A DNA stretch of 64,000 nt from Nostoc cf. commune SO-36 (GCF_023734775.1 NZ_AP025734.1:62001-126000), one strand, 5' to 3'. Numbered from the stretch's first letter, positions 36,082 through 45,680 are shown. Program-made: numbers and translations. Notes: generated by a model from the sequence alone, not told the origin.

Positions 36082-37068
36082 TTAACTGAAAATATACTCT
36101 CGTAGATTTGTTTGGCAACGACGGAGATAACTAAGTGCTTGTTTTTCTATGTAACGAACTCTGCTCTCACTAATGTTGAGATGTTGAGCTATCTGCGTCA
36201 AGGTGAGTTCGCAATCATCTTCCAAGCCATAATGCAAAATTAGGACTTGTTGCTGCTCTGGAGTTAATTCTGTCAGTGAGAGATAGATATCTTGACGCAT
36301 TAAATCTTGAGTTACTTGGATTTCAGGCGACGCTTCTGGAACTTCTGTTAAAAGTTCTTGCAATTCTGTGTCTTCGTTATCGCCCACTTGTTTATCTAAT
36401 GAGACAGGTTGACGATACATCATCAGCAGCTCGCGGATTTGGGCAGGGTTTAATTTCATCTTTTCTGCAATTTCAGTTACACTAGGACTGCGCTTTAATT
36501 TCTGAGATAGTTCCCTTTGCACTTTTTTAAGTTTATTCAACTTTTCGGTAATATGAATTGGCAGTCTAATAGTTCGTGATTGCTGAGATATTGCTCGTGT
36601 CATTGCCTGGCTAATCCACCAATAAGCATAGGTAGAAAATTTATAGCCACGAGTGGGGTCAAATTTCTCTACGCCACGTTCTAAACCTAACGAACCTTCC
36701 TGAATTAAATCCATAAACTCCAAATTTCGTCTTTGATATTTTTTGGCGATAGAAACCACTAAACGAAGATTTGCTGTCATCATCTTTTGCTTTGCCTGTG
36801 TACCTTGCTGAAAAATTTCCTTCACTTTTATTTCACTAAGCTGTACATATTTAGCTAATTCTTTTTGAGATGGTTCGTGGTTGATTTGTTTCTTCAAAGT
36901 TTCCTTCTTCTTCTGTAACACCATCATCTGCTGTACCTGTTTGCTATATAAAATTTCTTCTTCGTGAGTCAACAATGGTACACGAACAATATCTCGCAGA
37001 TAAATCCGAACTATATCTGTGGTGAATTTAGTATTTAAATTTGTTGTGCTAGTGTCGGAAGCTGACAT
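36082..37068 (-). CDS. Group 2 sigma-70 factor
   Basis: 328 residues. Region 1.2 is [20 protein letters not shown]; region 2 is [20 protein letters not shown], then [20 protein letters not shown]. Region 3 is [20 protein letters not shown], and region 4 is [20 protein letters not shown] with an HTH ending [15 protein letters not shown]. It lacks the long N-terminal region 1.1, as group 2 factors of cyanobacteria do. It is paralogous to the sigma at 40.4 kb; each lies upstream of a DUF2808 gene. It would redirect RNA polymerase under stress, perhaps metal stress. Confidence 0.92.
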   Translation of the reverse strand: MSASDTSTTNLNTKFTTDIVRIYLRDIVRVPLLTHEEEILYSKQVQQMMVLQKKKETLKKQINHEPSQKELAKYVQLSEIKVKEIFQQGTQAKQKMMTANLRLVVSIAKKYQRRNLEFMDLIQEGSLGLERGVEKFDPTRGYKFSTYAYWWISQAMTRAISQQSRTIRLPIHITEKLNKLKKVQRELSQKLKRSPSVTEIAEKMKLNPAQIRELLMMYRQPVSLDKQVGDNEDTELQELLTEVPEASPEIQVTQDLMRQDIYLSLTELTPEQQQVLILHYGLEDDCELTLTQIAQHLNISESRVRYIEKQALSYLRRCQTNLREYIFS

Positions 37069-37449
37069 GGTTTTAGTATTTATTGTCCAAAAAATTTAGA
37101 TGTAGGCTAAAGTTAAACTTAATTACAAATCAATACAACGGTGAGCTAATAGCTTTTTTGTCAAGTTTATTATCTATGTAAGTATTTACTATGACATTTA
37201 TTTGTTTTAATTTTAGATATCAAGTTAGAATTATTTTTAATAAAAAAATTACGTGTTTGCTAATTAACTCAAAAACTTTATTAAATCTTAGTTTGGCAGC
37301 CGTAGATGAAATTGAGATTAGAATTAAATATTTAGGGAAAATTGCTGTTCATCATAACTATAAAAATAATTTTATTAAGTTTTTAAAATAAAATATGAAA
37401 TTAATTTAAATATTTTTATATGCAATTTTATGTATTTAGAATTATACTA
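37069..37449. other. AT-rich gap upstream of sigma gene
   Basis: Very AT-rich. A 66-codon frame (37191-37391, plus strand) is made of A/T-rich codons only (KNNFIKFLK end) and has no ribosome-binding site, so I do not call it. It probably contains the sigma gene promoter. Confidence 0.45.
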
Positions 37450-37583
37450 TAGGAATCCGATTTGATTTATGAACGACTCGTGAAGACAGAGAACTCTTAA
37501 CAGGGAACAAGGAACATCAAGTGTACTGAGTTTTTTAAGCGCAGAGCGCAGGCTACGTCAACAAAAATCAAATATGAGTCTTA
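37450..37583. repeat. MITE with IS630 copy-A-like ends
   Basis: 134 bases between TA dinucleotides (37448-37449 and 37584-37585). The left end TAGGAATCCGATTTGATTTA and the right end (complement) TAAGACTCATATTTGATTTT are inverted and resemble the ends of the IS630-type element at 29750-30941. The interior is non-coding. It could be moved by that family's transposase. Confidence 0.75.
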
Positions 37584-37778
37584 TAATATTTACAAAAATA
37601 ACGAAAAATATTACATAAACAAACTCAAGCTCCATTAAGATTAAAATGCGGGAAACTGAGCTACGCCTACGGGAATTTCTACGTTACTACCAATAACTTT
37701 AAGTAAGTCGGCGTGAAAAAACCAAAGTATGTAAAGATAAGTAAATACGTAGAATGTATCTACCGAGGTGGCTAAGAC

Positions 37779-38234
37779 ATGGGCGCTCGTTTAAGGGTAT
37801 TTTTGACTCGTGAGCAGGATAAAACTCTATTAAATCTAAGAACTACGGATGCACCGCAGAAAGTGAAAGACCGAGCAGAGGTAATCAGGCTGAATGCACA
37901 TGGTTGGTACGTAGAAAAAATAGCTGCTCATTTTAATTGGACTCCACAAACAGTAAGAGAAATCTTACATAAATGGCAGAAACTAGGTCTAGAAGGGCTT
38001 TGGGAATTACCAGGTAGAGGAGGAAAAACCAAGTACTCAGAAGAAGACATAGTTTTTTTGGAAGAATGCCTCAAAAAAGAACCTCGTACATACAACAGTC
38101 ATCAACTAGCTCAAAAACTATCTAGCGATCGCCAAGTTAAATTGAGTCCCGACAGATTAAGACGGGTACTCAAAAAAAGGGGGTCATTTGGAAAAGAACC
38201 AGAAAGAGTCATAAAGGAAAACAAGACCCTGTAA
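37779..38234 (+). CDS. IS630 transposase ORF A (helix-turn-helix)
   Basis: 151 residues with a paired helix-turn-helix region: KDRAEVIRLNAHGWYVEKIA, HFNWTPQTVREILHKWQKLG, then a winged-helix part ending RRVLKKRG. At 38172-38183 is a run of seven A and five G. A -1 slip there joins this frame to ORF B through VIWKRTRKSHKGKQDP. This is the usual way IS630 elements make full transposase, so both frames should be read as one gene. Confidence 0.82.
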   Translation: MGARLRVFLTREQDKTLLNLRTTDAPQKVKDRAEVIRLNAHGWYVEKIAAHFNWTPQTVREILHKWQKLGLEGLWELPGRGGKTKYSEEDIVFLEECLKKEPRTYNSHQLAQKLSSDRQVKLSPDRLRRVLKKRGSFGKEPERVIKENKTL

Positions 38235-38263
38235 TACGGGAAAAAAAGCAAGCGGACTTAGAT

Positions 38264-38833
38264 ATGCTGGAATTAGCTGCTGCTGCTGGAGAAATAGACC
38301 TAAAGTATTTGGACGAATCCGGGTTTTGTGCATGGAGCGAGCCTAGTTACACTTATTACCAACGAGGTGAGCAAAAACGTTTAGAACAAAGCAAGCGTCG
38401 TGGTCGTAGATTAAGCATTATTGGGTTTCTTCAGCCAATAATCAGTTTTATTTACGGTCTGGTGATTGGAGGTGTTGACAGAAAATCTTATATCCAGATG
38501 ATGGAGCTTGAAGCCCTTGATGCCCAAAAGATAGGGCGCATCAGAGTCATAGTACAGGACAACGGTCCAATACATCGATGTAAACAAGTGCAGCAATTAT
38601 GGTCAAAGTGGGAACAGATGGGTTTGTACATTTTCTTTTTGCCGAAATATTGTTCGGAAATGAACCCAATTGAATTGGAATGGCAACACCTGAAAAAAGA
38701 TGAACTAGCAGGAAAAATGTTTGATGACGAGCTAGAACTTGCTTATGCCGTAATTGATGGTGTCCAAGCTAGAGGGGAAAAAGGAAACTACAGTACACAA
38801 CGTGTTAAATTTAACTTTAACTCCTTTGGTTAA
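38264..38833 (+). CDS. IS630 transposase ORF B (DDE domain)
   Basis: 189 residues as an isolated frame; the fused product reads without stop from about 38184. It is a DDE_3 superendonuclease: YLDESGFCAWSEPSY (first Asp), VIVQDNGPIHRCKQV (second Asp) and YCSEMNPIELEWQHLK (Glu). The fused protein would be about 350 residues, a normal size. The element looks potentially active. Confidence 0.82.
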   Translation: MLELAAAAGEIDLKYLDESGFCAWSEPSYTYYQRGEQKRLEQSKRRGRRLSIIGFLQPIISFIYGLVIGGVDRKSYIQMMELEALDAQKIGRIRVIVQDNGPIHRCKQVQQLWSKWEQMGLYIFFLPKYCSEMNPIELEWQHLKKDELAGKMFDDELELAYAVIDGVQARGEKGNYSTQRVKFNFNSFG

Positions 38834-38868
38834 ACTTTCGTTACATACTTATAAATTTTCCCGCCGAC

Positions 38869-39294
38869 TTACTTAACTGAAAATTTATAAATAGAAGCAG
38901 AACCAGAAATTGGTTGTTTTACTTTGTTGAGGTTAACATTGAGCTTAGAGTTATAAACAACTGTTTTAGGAAAATTTATTATGATTTGTCTGCCACTTAC
39001 AGAAATATTAGTATTGATTTTTTGACCCTCTTCATCCAAAACTTCAATATCATTACTTACAGCTACAGTAGATGGAACATCAATTATTAGCTGGGAAATA
39101 GTTTTGCCATTCTTAGGAATATTTATTCGGAAAGTATGTTTAACAAGTCGCCAAGCATTAGGTGAAAATGGCAGATTATTATCCACATTGGGATCTATGT
39201 CATCGTCTGTTTTGGCAACTGCATATCCGGCAAAAATTAAAGCTAGGGTAGCCGCAGTAAATGCTACTGTCGCGTAAATTATTTTTTTCTTCAT
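38869..39294 (-). pseudogene. DUF2808 protein gene truncated by IS630 copy B
   Basis: Starts at the ATG at 39294 (MKKKIIYATVAFTAATLALI), with a signal peptide ending near AVAKT. The domain shows NAWRLVKHTFRINIPKNGKT and IIDVPSTVAVSNDIEV. The frame ends FSVK followed by a stop supplied by the IS. Joined across the IS it continues VIGSNVEIPVGVAQFPAF, matching the paralogue's end MNVELPIGVVQLRVI. Only 21 residues are lost, so a shortened product may still be made and exported. Confidence 0.88.
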
Positions 39295-39385
39295 CTTAGC
39301 TGTCAAACCTATAAGATATGTCAATTAGATTAGAAAATTATCTTCAGTGCATAAACCTCTACTTAATTAGAATGACAGAAGACTA

Positions 39386-39402
39386 TGAAAATTGGATGAA
39401 AT
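39386..39402 (-). promoter_or_regulatory. 11-bp-spaced TGAAAA/TGAAAT repeat upstream of truncated DUF2808 gene
   Basis: TGAAAATTGGA then TGAAATTTT, 11 bases apart (39386 and 39397), about 92 bases before the start at 39294. Spacing and distance match the box of the other DUF2808 gene almost exactly. Confidence 0.6.
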
Positions 39403-39421
39403 TTTGACTCTTTAGGTAAGA

Positions 39422-39550
39422 TTATTCATTCATGGCAGCTAACCCATAAACTACTTCCATGACAACAAATCCAGTGTTGAGAGCAACGCTAATAAGGAAG
39501 GCACGGTTGTAATTAGTCGGTTCGTGCTTGTGTCCGTGACTGTGAGACAT
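39422..39550 (-). pseudogene. CDF cation exporter relic (N-terminal fragment)
   Basis: From the ATG at 39550 it reads MSHSHGHKHEPTNYNRAFLI, then SVALNTGFVVMEVVYGLAA, then stops. This matches the start of the intact CDF gene at 55067 (NYNRAFAVGTALNIGFVIVE). Only the His-rich tail and first membrane helix remain; the rest, about 260 residues, is absent. Confidence 0.8.
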
Positions 39551-39741
39551 GAATATTGCCCTTAAAGTGTTACCAACGGTGAGAGAACTTCTATGCTTTG
39601 ACAAGTAACAAACTTATCTTTAAGCATATCTTTGACCAAGGAAAAAAATTCGGTTATTGCTAGTGAAACTGCAATAACCGTTGTCATATAGCGTTTCCTA
39701 TAATGGTGTCGCTATTATCACTAATTATTTATTTGCTCGGA

Positions 39742-40320
39742 TTATCGTTTAAAGGTAAAGCGACCATTAAATTTTTCACCTTTTACATCCGTTTGAACAA
39801 CAACTTTGTACTCTCCCGTTGCAGTTGCAGGCAGGTTTACTGTATATTGTTTTTCCTCGGTATTATAAGGAACTTGTAGGGTTTTGTTGCTGCCATCTGG
39901 TAGCTGAACTTGAGCCGTGAGCTTGGCATCAGTAATTGCTTGATCCTGCTCGCCGTGTACGCTGATATCTAAATGAGTAGAATCTTTTTCTACATCTGGT
40001 TTAAACTCTAAATGATATTTGCCCGAATTTACAACTTGACTGCTACGCTTCTCTCCACTATTGGAGTGACCACCTTTTTCATCATGTCCATGACCGTCGT
40101 TTTCATTATGGGCTTCCCCAGTTTTAGCAACGGGTTCAGTTTTGGCAGATGTTTCTGTAGTTGCACTTTTAGCAACGGGTTCAGTTTTGACAGATGTTTC
40201 TGTAGTTGCAGTCTTGGTAGCATTTTCCGAGTTAGCAGCTTGATTCCCTTCACCACAAGCACCCAAAAAAATTAATCCTAAGCTGCTAACAATTACTAAA
40301 CTGGTCTTCAGAAATTTCAT
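39742..40320 (-). CDS. Lipoprotein related to the RND-linked lipoprotein (copy 2)
   Basis: 192 residues from the ATG at 40320, with AAGGAG 9 bases upstream; the frame from 40392 is too long. The signal peptide has lipobox LGAC and Cys22, at the same position as in the 23.8-kb paralogue. A linker contains a tandem repeat (TTETSVKTEPVAKSA / TTETSAKTEPVAKTG), about 45 bases per DNA unit. A His-rich stretch (DGHGHDEKGGHSN) suggests metal binding. The beta-rich C-terminal domain is KYHLEFKPDVEKDSTHLDIS ... KGEKFNGRFTFKR. It probably works in the envelope with metal efflux. Confidence 0.8.
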   Translation of the reverse strand: MKFLKTSLVIVSSLGLIFLGACGEGNQAANSENATKTATTETSVKTEPVAKSATTETSAKTEPVAKTGEAHNENDGHGHDEKGGHSNSGEKRSSQVVNSGKYHLEFKPDVEKDSTHLDISVHGEQDQAITDAKLTAQVQLPDGSNKTLQVPYNTEEKQYTVNLPATATGEYKVVVQTDVKGEKFNGRFTFKR

Positions 40321-40404
40321 GAATTCAAACTCCTTGATGTTTTGTGAATTAAAAACTAATGCAGCACGTTGTAAGTAAACCACCCATTTCAAAATTAAGG
40401 AGTA

Positions 40405-41403
40405 TCAGTCAGCTAGATAGCTGCGTGAGTTAAACCCATATCTTCGTAGAAGCGTGAGAGCTTTTTTTTCCAGTTGTCGCACTCGTTCCCGACAAATGCC
40501 TGTCCGTTGACTAATCTGTATTAGGGTTAGTTCGCATCCACCTGCTAAACCAAAGCGCAAGATTAATACTTCCTTTTGCTGGGGAGTCAACTTTGCTAAT
40601 AGTTTGTGAACATCTTGATAGAGCAATTCTCGCTCAGTGTAGCGTTCGGGAGATATTCCATCATCTTTCAGAATATCCTGCAATTGAGTATCCTGCTCAG
40701 ATCCAATTCCCATATCTAAGGAAACAGGTTGACGAGCAAACTGCAAACATTCTCGAATCTGACTGGGTTCTAGATTAAGCGCTTGGGCAATTTCAGTCAC
40801 GTCGGCAGTGTGACCAAGCTTTTGAGATAACTCTCGCTGAACACGTTTAATTTTGTTCAGCTTATCAGCCATGTGAATGGGTAAACGAATGGTGCGGGAT
40901 TGTTGTGTGATCGCTCGTGTAATTCCCTGACGAATCCACCAGTAAGCATAAGTAGAAAACTTGTATCCAAGAGTTGGATCAAATTTCTCTACCCCTCGTT
41001 CTAGCCCCAATGCACCTTCTTGAATTAAGTCTAGAAACTCAATATTGCGTTTCTGGTATTTTTTAGCAATAAACACCACTAACCGCAGATTAGCCTGAAT
41101 CATCTTCTGCTTGGCAATTTGTCCTTGACTTAGTTGTTGCAGCAGCATATCTTCTTCCAACTGCATCTTGTCAGCCCATTCTTCCAGAGTGGGTTCACGC
41201 TGTAATTTTTCAGATAGCTCTTCCTTCGCAGTAAGCATTGCCATCATTTGCTGAACTTGTTTAGCAAAAAAAATTTCCTGTTCATGAGTTAAAAGAGGTA
41301 TACGTCCAATTTTATGAAGATAGATACGGACTGCATCTGCTGTAGGTGAAAGTTCGTTATTCTTGCTCTTAACTTTAGTTGGTTGGGATGCTGAATTAGA
41401 CAT
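40405..41403 (-). CDS. Group 2 sigma-70 factor
   Basis: 332 residues from the ATG at 41403, which has GGAGG about 10 bases upstream; further ATGs at 41421 and 41460 are less likely. Regions: 1.2 (AVRIYLHKIGRIPLLTHEQE), 2 ([40 protein letters not shown]), 3 (IRLPIHMADKLNKIKRVQRE) and 4 (LTPQQKEVLILRFGLAGGCE, ICRERVRQLEKKALTLLRRY). It is paralogous to the factor at 36.1 kb. The lipoprotein gene follows on the same strand after 84 bases. Confidence 0.92.
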   Translation of the reverse strand: MSNSASQPTKVKSKNNELSPTADAVRIYLHKIGRIPLLTHEQEIFFAKQVQQMMAMLTAKEELSEKLQREPTLEEWADKMQLEEDMLLQQLSQGQIAKQKMIQANLRLVVFIAKKYQKRNIEFLDLIQEGALGLERGVEKFDPTLGYKFSTYAYWWIRQGITRAITQQSRTIRLPIHMADKLNKIKRVQRELSQKLGHTADVTEIAQALNLEPSQIRECLQFARQPVSLDMGIGSEQDTQLQDILKDDGISPERYTERELLYQDVHKLLAKLTPQQKEVLILRFGLAGGCELTLIQISQRTGICRERVRQLEKKALTLLRRYGFNSRSYLAD

Positions 41404-41637
41404 GAATAGATTATCCTCCATTGAATAAATTAAAATGTTTATAAAATCATAAATAAACACAGATTAATCGAGATGATAAACTTCTACATTTTGGAAAATT
41501 ACCTGAATTTACTAATGAAATTTTCAGCGCAAATCCAAATCTCTGAATTGTTTTTTTATTGCAACTTTGGTTTTTTTATTAGTGCTAGTTTTGTGATTAA
41601 TTCTGCATCTAACAACTGAGTAAAATTTGTAAAATAC

Positions 41638-42324
41638 TCAATTAATAGGCTCAAAACGTCCTAAAAAAGTAGGTCGGGGACGGGTAATGTCAACTTCCCA
41701 CAAAGCCTTGACATTCGCTAACATTTCCCTCCCTAAATCGGGAATCATTCCTCGTAATCCATAAATTTCTATATCTGGAGTTCCTAAACCAACTGTCTTT
41801 AGTCCTAATTGACGACAGGTGTAAACAGTGCGGGGAAGATGATAATTTTGAGTTATGACAACAGCCTTATGTACACCAAAAACCTTGTGAGCGCGATAAC
41901 AACTCTCATAAGTGCTGAAACCTGCATAGTCTAAGGTAATGTTTTTTATCGGTACACCCAGATCATGGGCATATTTCTGCATAGACCTGACCTCATTATA
42001 GGAAACTGTGCTGTTATCTCCTGTCATCAAGAGTTTACTAATCTTTCCCGTTTTATAAAGTTTGACAGCAGCTTCTACACGGTCTGACAACATAGGTGTG
42101 GGATTACCATTTGGAAGAATTCCTGCACCGAATACTATTGCAACCAGTTCTTTTGGGACTGATTCTGGTTGAACGTAGCGATCGCCATTCGTCATTAAAC
42201 CTATATAAGTCGTTGCTATTAAAGGTTTTGCTAATACACTAATTACTAAACCTAACAAAATCCATCGCAGGTGATGGAAAAATTTGAAATATTTTTTCCC
42301 TACAATTTTTTCAAAAAATCTCAT
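41638..42324 (-). CDS. SanA/YdcF-like DUF218 membrane protein
   Basis: 228 residues. One N-terminal helix (LRWILLGLVISVLAKPLIAT) is followed by a DUF218 domain: AIVFGAGILPNGNPTPMLSD, LLMTGDNSTVSYNEVRSMQK, VVITQNYHLPRTVYTCRQLG. SanA proteins affect envelope barrier function and vancomycin sensitivity in enterobacteria; the reaction is unknown. It lies between the RND pump and a sigma gene, suggesting an envelope role, by context only. Confidence 0.82.
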   Translation of the reverse strand: MRFFEKIVGKKYFKFFHHLRWILLGLVISVLAKPLIATTYIGLMTNGDRYVQPESVPKELVAIVFGAGILPNGNPTPMLSDRVEAAVKLYKTGKISKLLMTGDNSTVSYNEVRSMQKYAHDLGVPIKNITLDYAGFSTYESCYRAHKVFGVHKAVVITQNYHLPRTVYTCRQLGLKTVGLGTPDIEIYGLRGMIPDLGREMLANVKALWEVDITRPRPTFLGRFEPIN

Positions 42325-42488
42325 ACAAGTGATGTTTTACAGAGTATTTTATTGGATCAGCGATGCACATTCTCGAAAGTTGATATGTACCTATAAATTA
42401 CTTCTTATATTATCAGCCAGTAAAACAAATCACTGGCTGTACTTTAGCAAAATTACTGTCACATCTGTGCTTAACTTAGTGATGCCAA

Positions 42489-45400
42489 TTAATTCTCCAA
42501 CACCACCCCAGCTACCTTTCCATTTTCTACAACAACCGCACTTCGCTTAGGTAAGAAATACTTACCAAACTTAGAATATAAAGCAGGTAAAACTAGCAAA
42601 GTTAACGCGGTAGAAGTAAATAAACCACCCAAAACCACTATCGAAAGTGGTTGCAAAACTTCCTTACCTGGACCAACTGCAATTACTAACGGTACTAATC
42701 CCAAAGCTGATGTGAAGGATGTCATCAAAATAGCATTGAGTCGTTCCATTGACCCGGTTATAATAATTTCTTTTAACGACATTCCGCTAGCAAATTTAGT
42801 AGTGTAATTGTCTACTAAAAGTAGTCCGTTGCGAGTAGCTACACCAAATAAAGTCACAAAACCTACCAAGGAAGCGACTGAGACAACGCCCCCTGTTAGT
42901 GCCACAGCAATTACACCTCCGACTAAAGCGATGGGCAAGTTAATCATAATCATTGCTGTAGAAGCAATAGATTTGACAGAAAGATACATTAATACCGTAA
43001 TCACTACAAAGGAAATGGCACTGAAAATCAAAATATTTTGTGAGGCTCTTTCTTCGGCTTCAAATTGACCGCCATACTGAATAAAGTATCCAGAGGGCAA
43101 TTGCACTTGTGCTTTGACTTTGTTTTTAATTTCATTGACTACCGATCGCAAATCTTTGCCTTTAGCATTAGCAGATACTACAATTAGACGAGAGACATTT
43201 TCCCGGTTAATGGTATTTGGTCCAGTGCCATAGGTAACTTTAGCCACATTAGCTAAAGGAATTTTATTTCCTCCTTCATCTCCACCTTGGGAAGGGGTAT
43301 CAACTAACAAATTTTCAATCGTTTGTAAATTATTACGGTATTCTGACTGTAACCACACAATTAAATCAAAACTTTGTTGCTTATCCAAAACTTGCGATAC
43401 TACTTTACCATTGAGCGCAGTTTCGACAAGTTCAGATAGTTGCCCAACTGTTAAACCATAACGTGATGCGGCAACACGGTCAAATTTTATTTGAATCTGT
43501 TCGATGGGAACTTGAGGTTCTAATTGTAAATCTACAAGCCCAGACACGGATGACATTGCACCTTCAACTTGTTGACCAATCTGGCGGAGTTCTTCTAAAT
43601 CTGGTCCAAATATTTTCACAGCAATTTGACTTCTTACCCCAGATAATATTTCATCAATTCTGTGAGAAATAAATCCACCAATATTTGCAGCAGCACCCGG
43701 TACTTTATTAAATTCTTCCCGCAACCATTCTACTGTTTCTTTACGCTTTTCCATTCCTTTGTCACTCAGCCCAATATCAAGATGACCAAGATTTACGGGT
43801 GCTGCATCTGGATCACTAGGGGCGCGTCCTGCCCGTAACTGCACATATTTTAACCTGGGATCATCTTTGAGTTTATTCTCCAACACAAAAGCTGCACTGT
43901 TAGTAGCTTCTAAAGATGAACCTGGATAAAGAGCTAAAGTATTGACCAAAGTTGATTCTTGAAATTCTGGTAAAAAAGCCCGTCCCAAAGCTGGAAAAAT
44001 CACTATTGCCGCTATCATCCCCGCTACAGCCACGGAGATAATGATCATGGGACTGCGGATAGAAAAATTTAAACAAGGATAATACAGCCGCTTGAAAATT
44101 CGGGGTATTAATGGTTCTTTTAACGGCATTTTTCCGTGTGGAAGTAAAATTGCACACAAAGCCGGACTCAATAGTAATGATTCTAAACTGGAAACCATAA
44201 CCACCACTAAATAAGTCATTCCCATTGGTCCAAAAATTCGGCCTTCTACACCTGCGAGGGCAAATATTGGAGAAAAAACGACAATAGTAATTAAAGTTGC
44301 ACCGAGGAGAGATTCTCGGACTTCTTGTCCGCCTTCAAAAATGACTTCTAGTACCGGACGCGGATTGGCAGAATGTTTATTTTGGCGGAGGTTGCGATAA
44401 GTATTTTCTGCATAGACAATGGCATCATCAATTGCTGTACCAATGGCGATCGCTAATCCGCCTAAAGTCATAGTGTTTAGCCCCAAGCCTAGCCAGGATA
44501 ATATTTGTAAGGAGAACACAAAAGTCAAAACAAAATCTAACAAGCAAAGTGATAGAGTCCGCCAATTCATCAAAAAGGGAATGAGGATAAGTGCGGCAAT
44601 GATACTACCTTCTACCAAGGCCGATCTAACATTTTCTACTGAAGCATCAATATAATCAGCTTGACGGAAGGTTGCATTTACTTTAACTTCTTTCGGTAAA
44701 CCTGCTTCTAGCTCAGATATTGCGGCTTCAATAGCACGGGTAACGGAGGGAGTATCAGCTAGAGGTTGCTTATTCACCATCACTACTACAGCATCTTTGC
44801 CATTTAAGCTGCCATCGCCTATCTTAATCGCACCGCCAATTTGAATTTCGGCAACATCTCCCAAACGCACAGGTGTTCCTTGACGGGCAACAATTACAGA
44901 TTGTTTTAAATCATCCAAGGATTCAATTCGGCCAATTCCCCGAATCAGAGTTTGCTTGTCAGGGCTGATTAAAAAGCCACCAGGAGCATTGACATTTGCT
45001 CCCTGTACTGCCTCAGATACTTGCTGTAAGGATACATTAAAAGCTCTGAGTTTGTTCGGATCTGCTAGTACTTGATACTGGCGTACATCACCGCCATACA
45101 CTAGCACTTGACTAACGCCAGGAACTGCTAAAAGGCGATTTGTAACTTGCCAATCCACGATTCGGCGTACTTCCATCAAGTCGATTTTGGATTTTGGGTT
45201 TTGGATGGGTATTTCTCCTTTCTGCCCTTCCTCTTCCACGGTGAAGGCATATTTTAATACAGTGCCAATAGGTGAACTGATAGGAGCGAGTCTTGGCGTT
45301 TCAATTCCTTGAGGTAGCTTACTCACTACTTGTTGTAGTCGTTCCTGTACCAACTGGCGGGCTTGATATATATCTGTTCCCCAGCCAAAAACGACTCTGA

Positions 45401-45680
45401 CTACAGAAAGTCCTGCTGAAGAGGAAGAACGAACTGCGCTGATTCCTGGAGTGCCGTTGATTGAGCTTTCAATTGGTAATGTCACCAGAGATTCTATTTC
45501 TTCGGGAGCGAGTCCAGGAGCTTCTGTTTCAATTTCGACCTGGGGAGGTGCAAAGTTGGGGAAAACATCCAACGGCATTTGCGGGATGGTATTAAATAAT
45601 ATGATTATTGTGGAAATAAGTGCAGCAATTACTACTAACCAGCGTCGAGAAATTACCCATTTAGCAACTGTACTAATCAT
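42489..45680 (-). CDS. czcA: Heavy-metal RND efflux pump CzcA/CusA (second copy)
   Basis: 1063 residues. PLDVFPNFAPPQVEIETEAP is near the start. TM4 reads GGLAIAIGTAIDDAIVYAEN with the proton-relay acidic residues, and FGVATRNGLLLVDNYTT is near the C-terminus. It is about as closely related to the 20.6-kb pump as paralogues usually are. Two small insertions (near EEEGQKGEIPIQNPKSK and SQGGDEGGN) distinguish it. Its adaptor gene czcB is upstream but now separated by about 3.9 kb of insertion sequences, which may reduce its transcription. No outer-membrane factor gene is present. Confidence 0.92.
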   Translation of the reverse strand: MISTVAKWVISRRWLVVIAALISTIIILFNTIPQMPLDVFPNFAPPQVEIETEAPGLAPEEIESLVTLPIESSINGTPGISAVRSSSSAGLSVVRVVFGWGTDIYQARQLVQERLQQVVSKLPQGIETPRLAPISSPIGTVLKYAFTVEEEGQKGEIPIQNPKSKIDLMEVRRIVDWQVTNRLLAVPGVSQVLVYGGDVRQYQVLADPNKLRAFNVSLQQVSEAVQGANVNAPGGFLISPDKQTLIRGIGRIESLDDLKQSVIVARQGTPVRLGDVAEIQIGGAIKIGDGSLNGKDAVVVMVNKQPLADTPSVTRAIEAAISELEAGLPKEVKVNATFRQADYIDASVENVRSALVEGSIIAALILIPFLMNWRTLSLCLLDFVLTFVFSLQILSWLGLGLNTMTLGGLAIAIGTAIDDAIVYAENTYRNLRQNKHSANPRPVLEVIFEGGQEVRESLLGATLITIVVFSPIFALAGVEGRIFGPMGMTYLVVVMVSSLESLLLSPALCAILLPHGKMPLKEPLIPRIFKRLYYPCLNFSIRSPMIIISVAVAGMIAAIVIFPALGRAFLPEFQESTLVNTLALYPGSSLEATNSAAFVLENKLKDDPRLKYVQLRAGRAPSDPDAAPVNLGHLDIGLSDKGMEKRKETVEWLREEFNKVPGAAANIGGFISHRIDEILSGVRSQIAVKIFGPDLEELRQIGQQVEGAMSSVSGLVDLQLEPQVPIEQIQIKFDRVAASRYGLTVGQLSELVETALNGKVVSQVLDKQQSFDLIVWLQSEYRNNLQTIENLLVDTPSQGGDEGGNKIPLANVAKVTYGTGPNTINRENVSRLIVVSANAKGKDLRSVVNEIKNKVKAQVQLPSGYFIQYGGQFEAEERASQNILIFSAISFVVITVLMYLSVKSIASTAMIMINLPIALVGGVIAVALTGGVVSVASLVGFVTLFGVATRNGLLLVDNYTTKFASGMSLKEIIITGSMERLNAILMTSFTSALGLVPLVIAVGPGKEVLQPLSIVVLGGLFTSTALTLLVLPALYSKFGKYFLPKRSAVVVENGKVAGVVLEN

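Larger units (their letters stand above)
37702..38873 (+). mobile_element. IS630-family insertion (copy B) in a DUF2808 gene
   Basis: 1172 bases. Terminal repeats AGTAAGTCGGCG are inverted at both ends and flanked by TA (37700-37701 and 38874-38875). It carries two overlapping transposase frames. It is a different IS630 type from copy A. Removing it plus one TA extends the adjacent DUF2808 gene by 21 codons to a homologous C-terminus. Confidence 0.9.

Noticed and set aside
37191..37391. 66-codon open frame on the plus strand
   Set aside because: Composition is almost only A/T codons, there is no ribosome-binding site, and no family resemblance.
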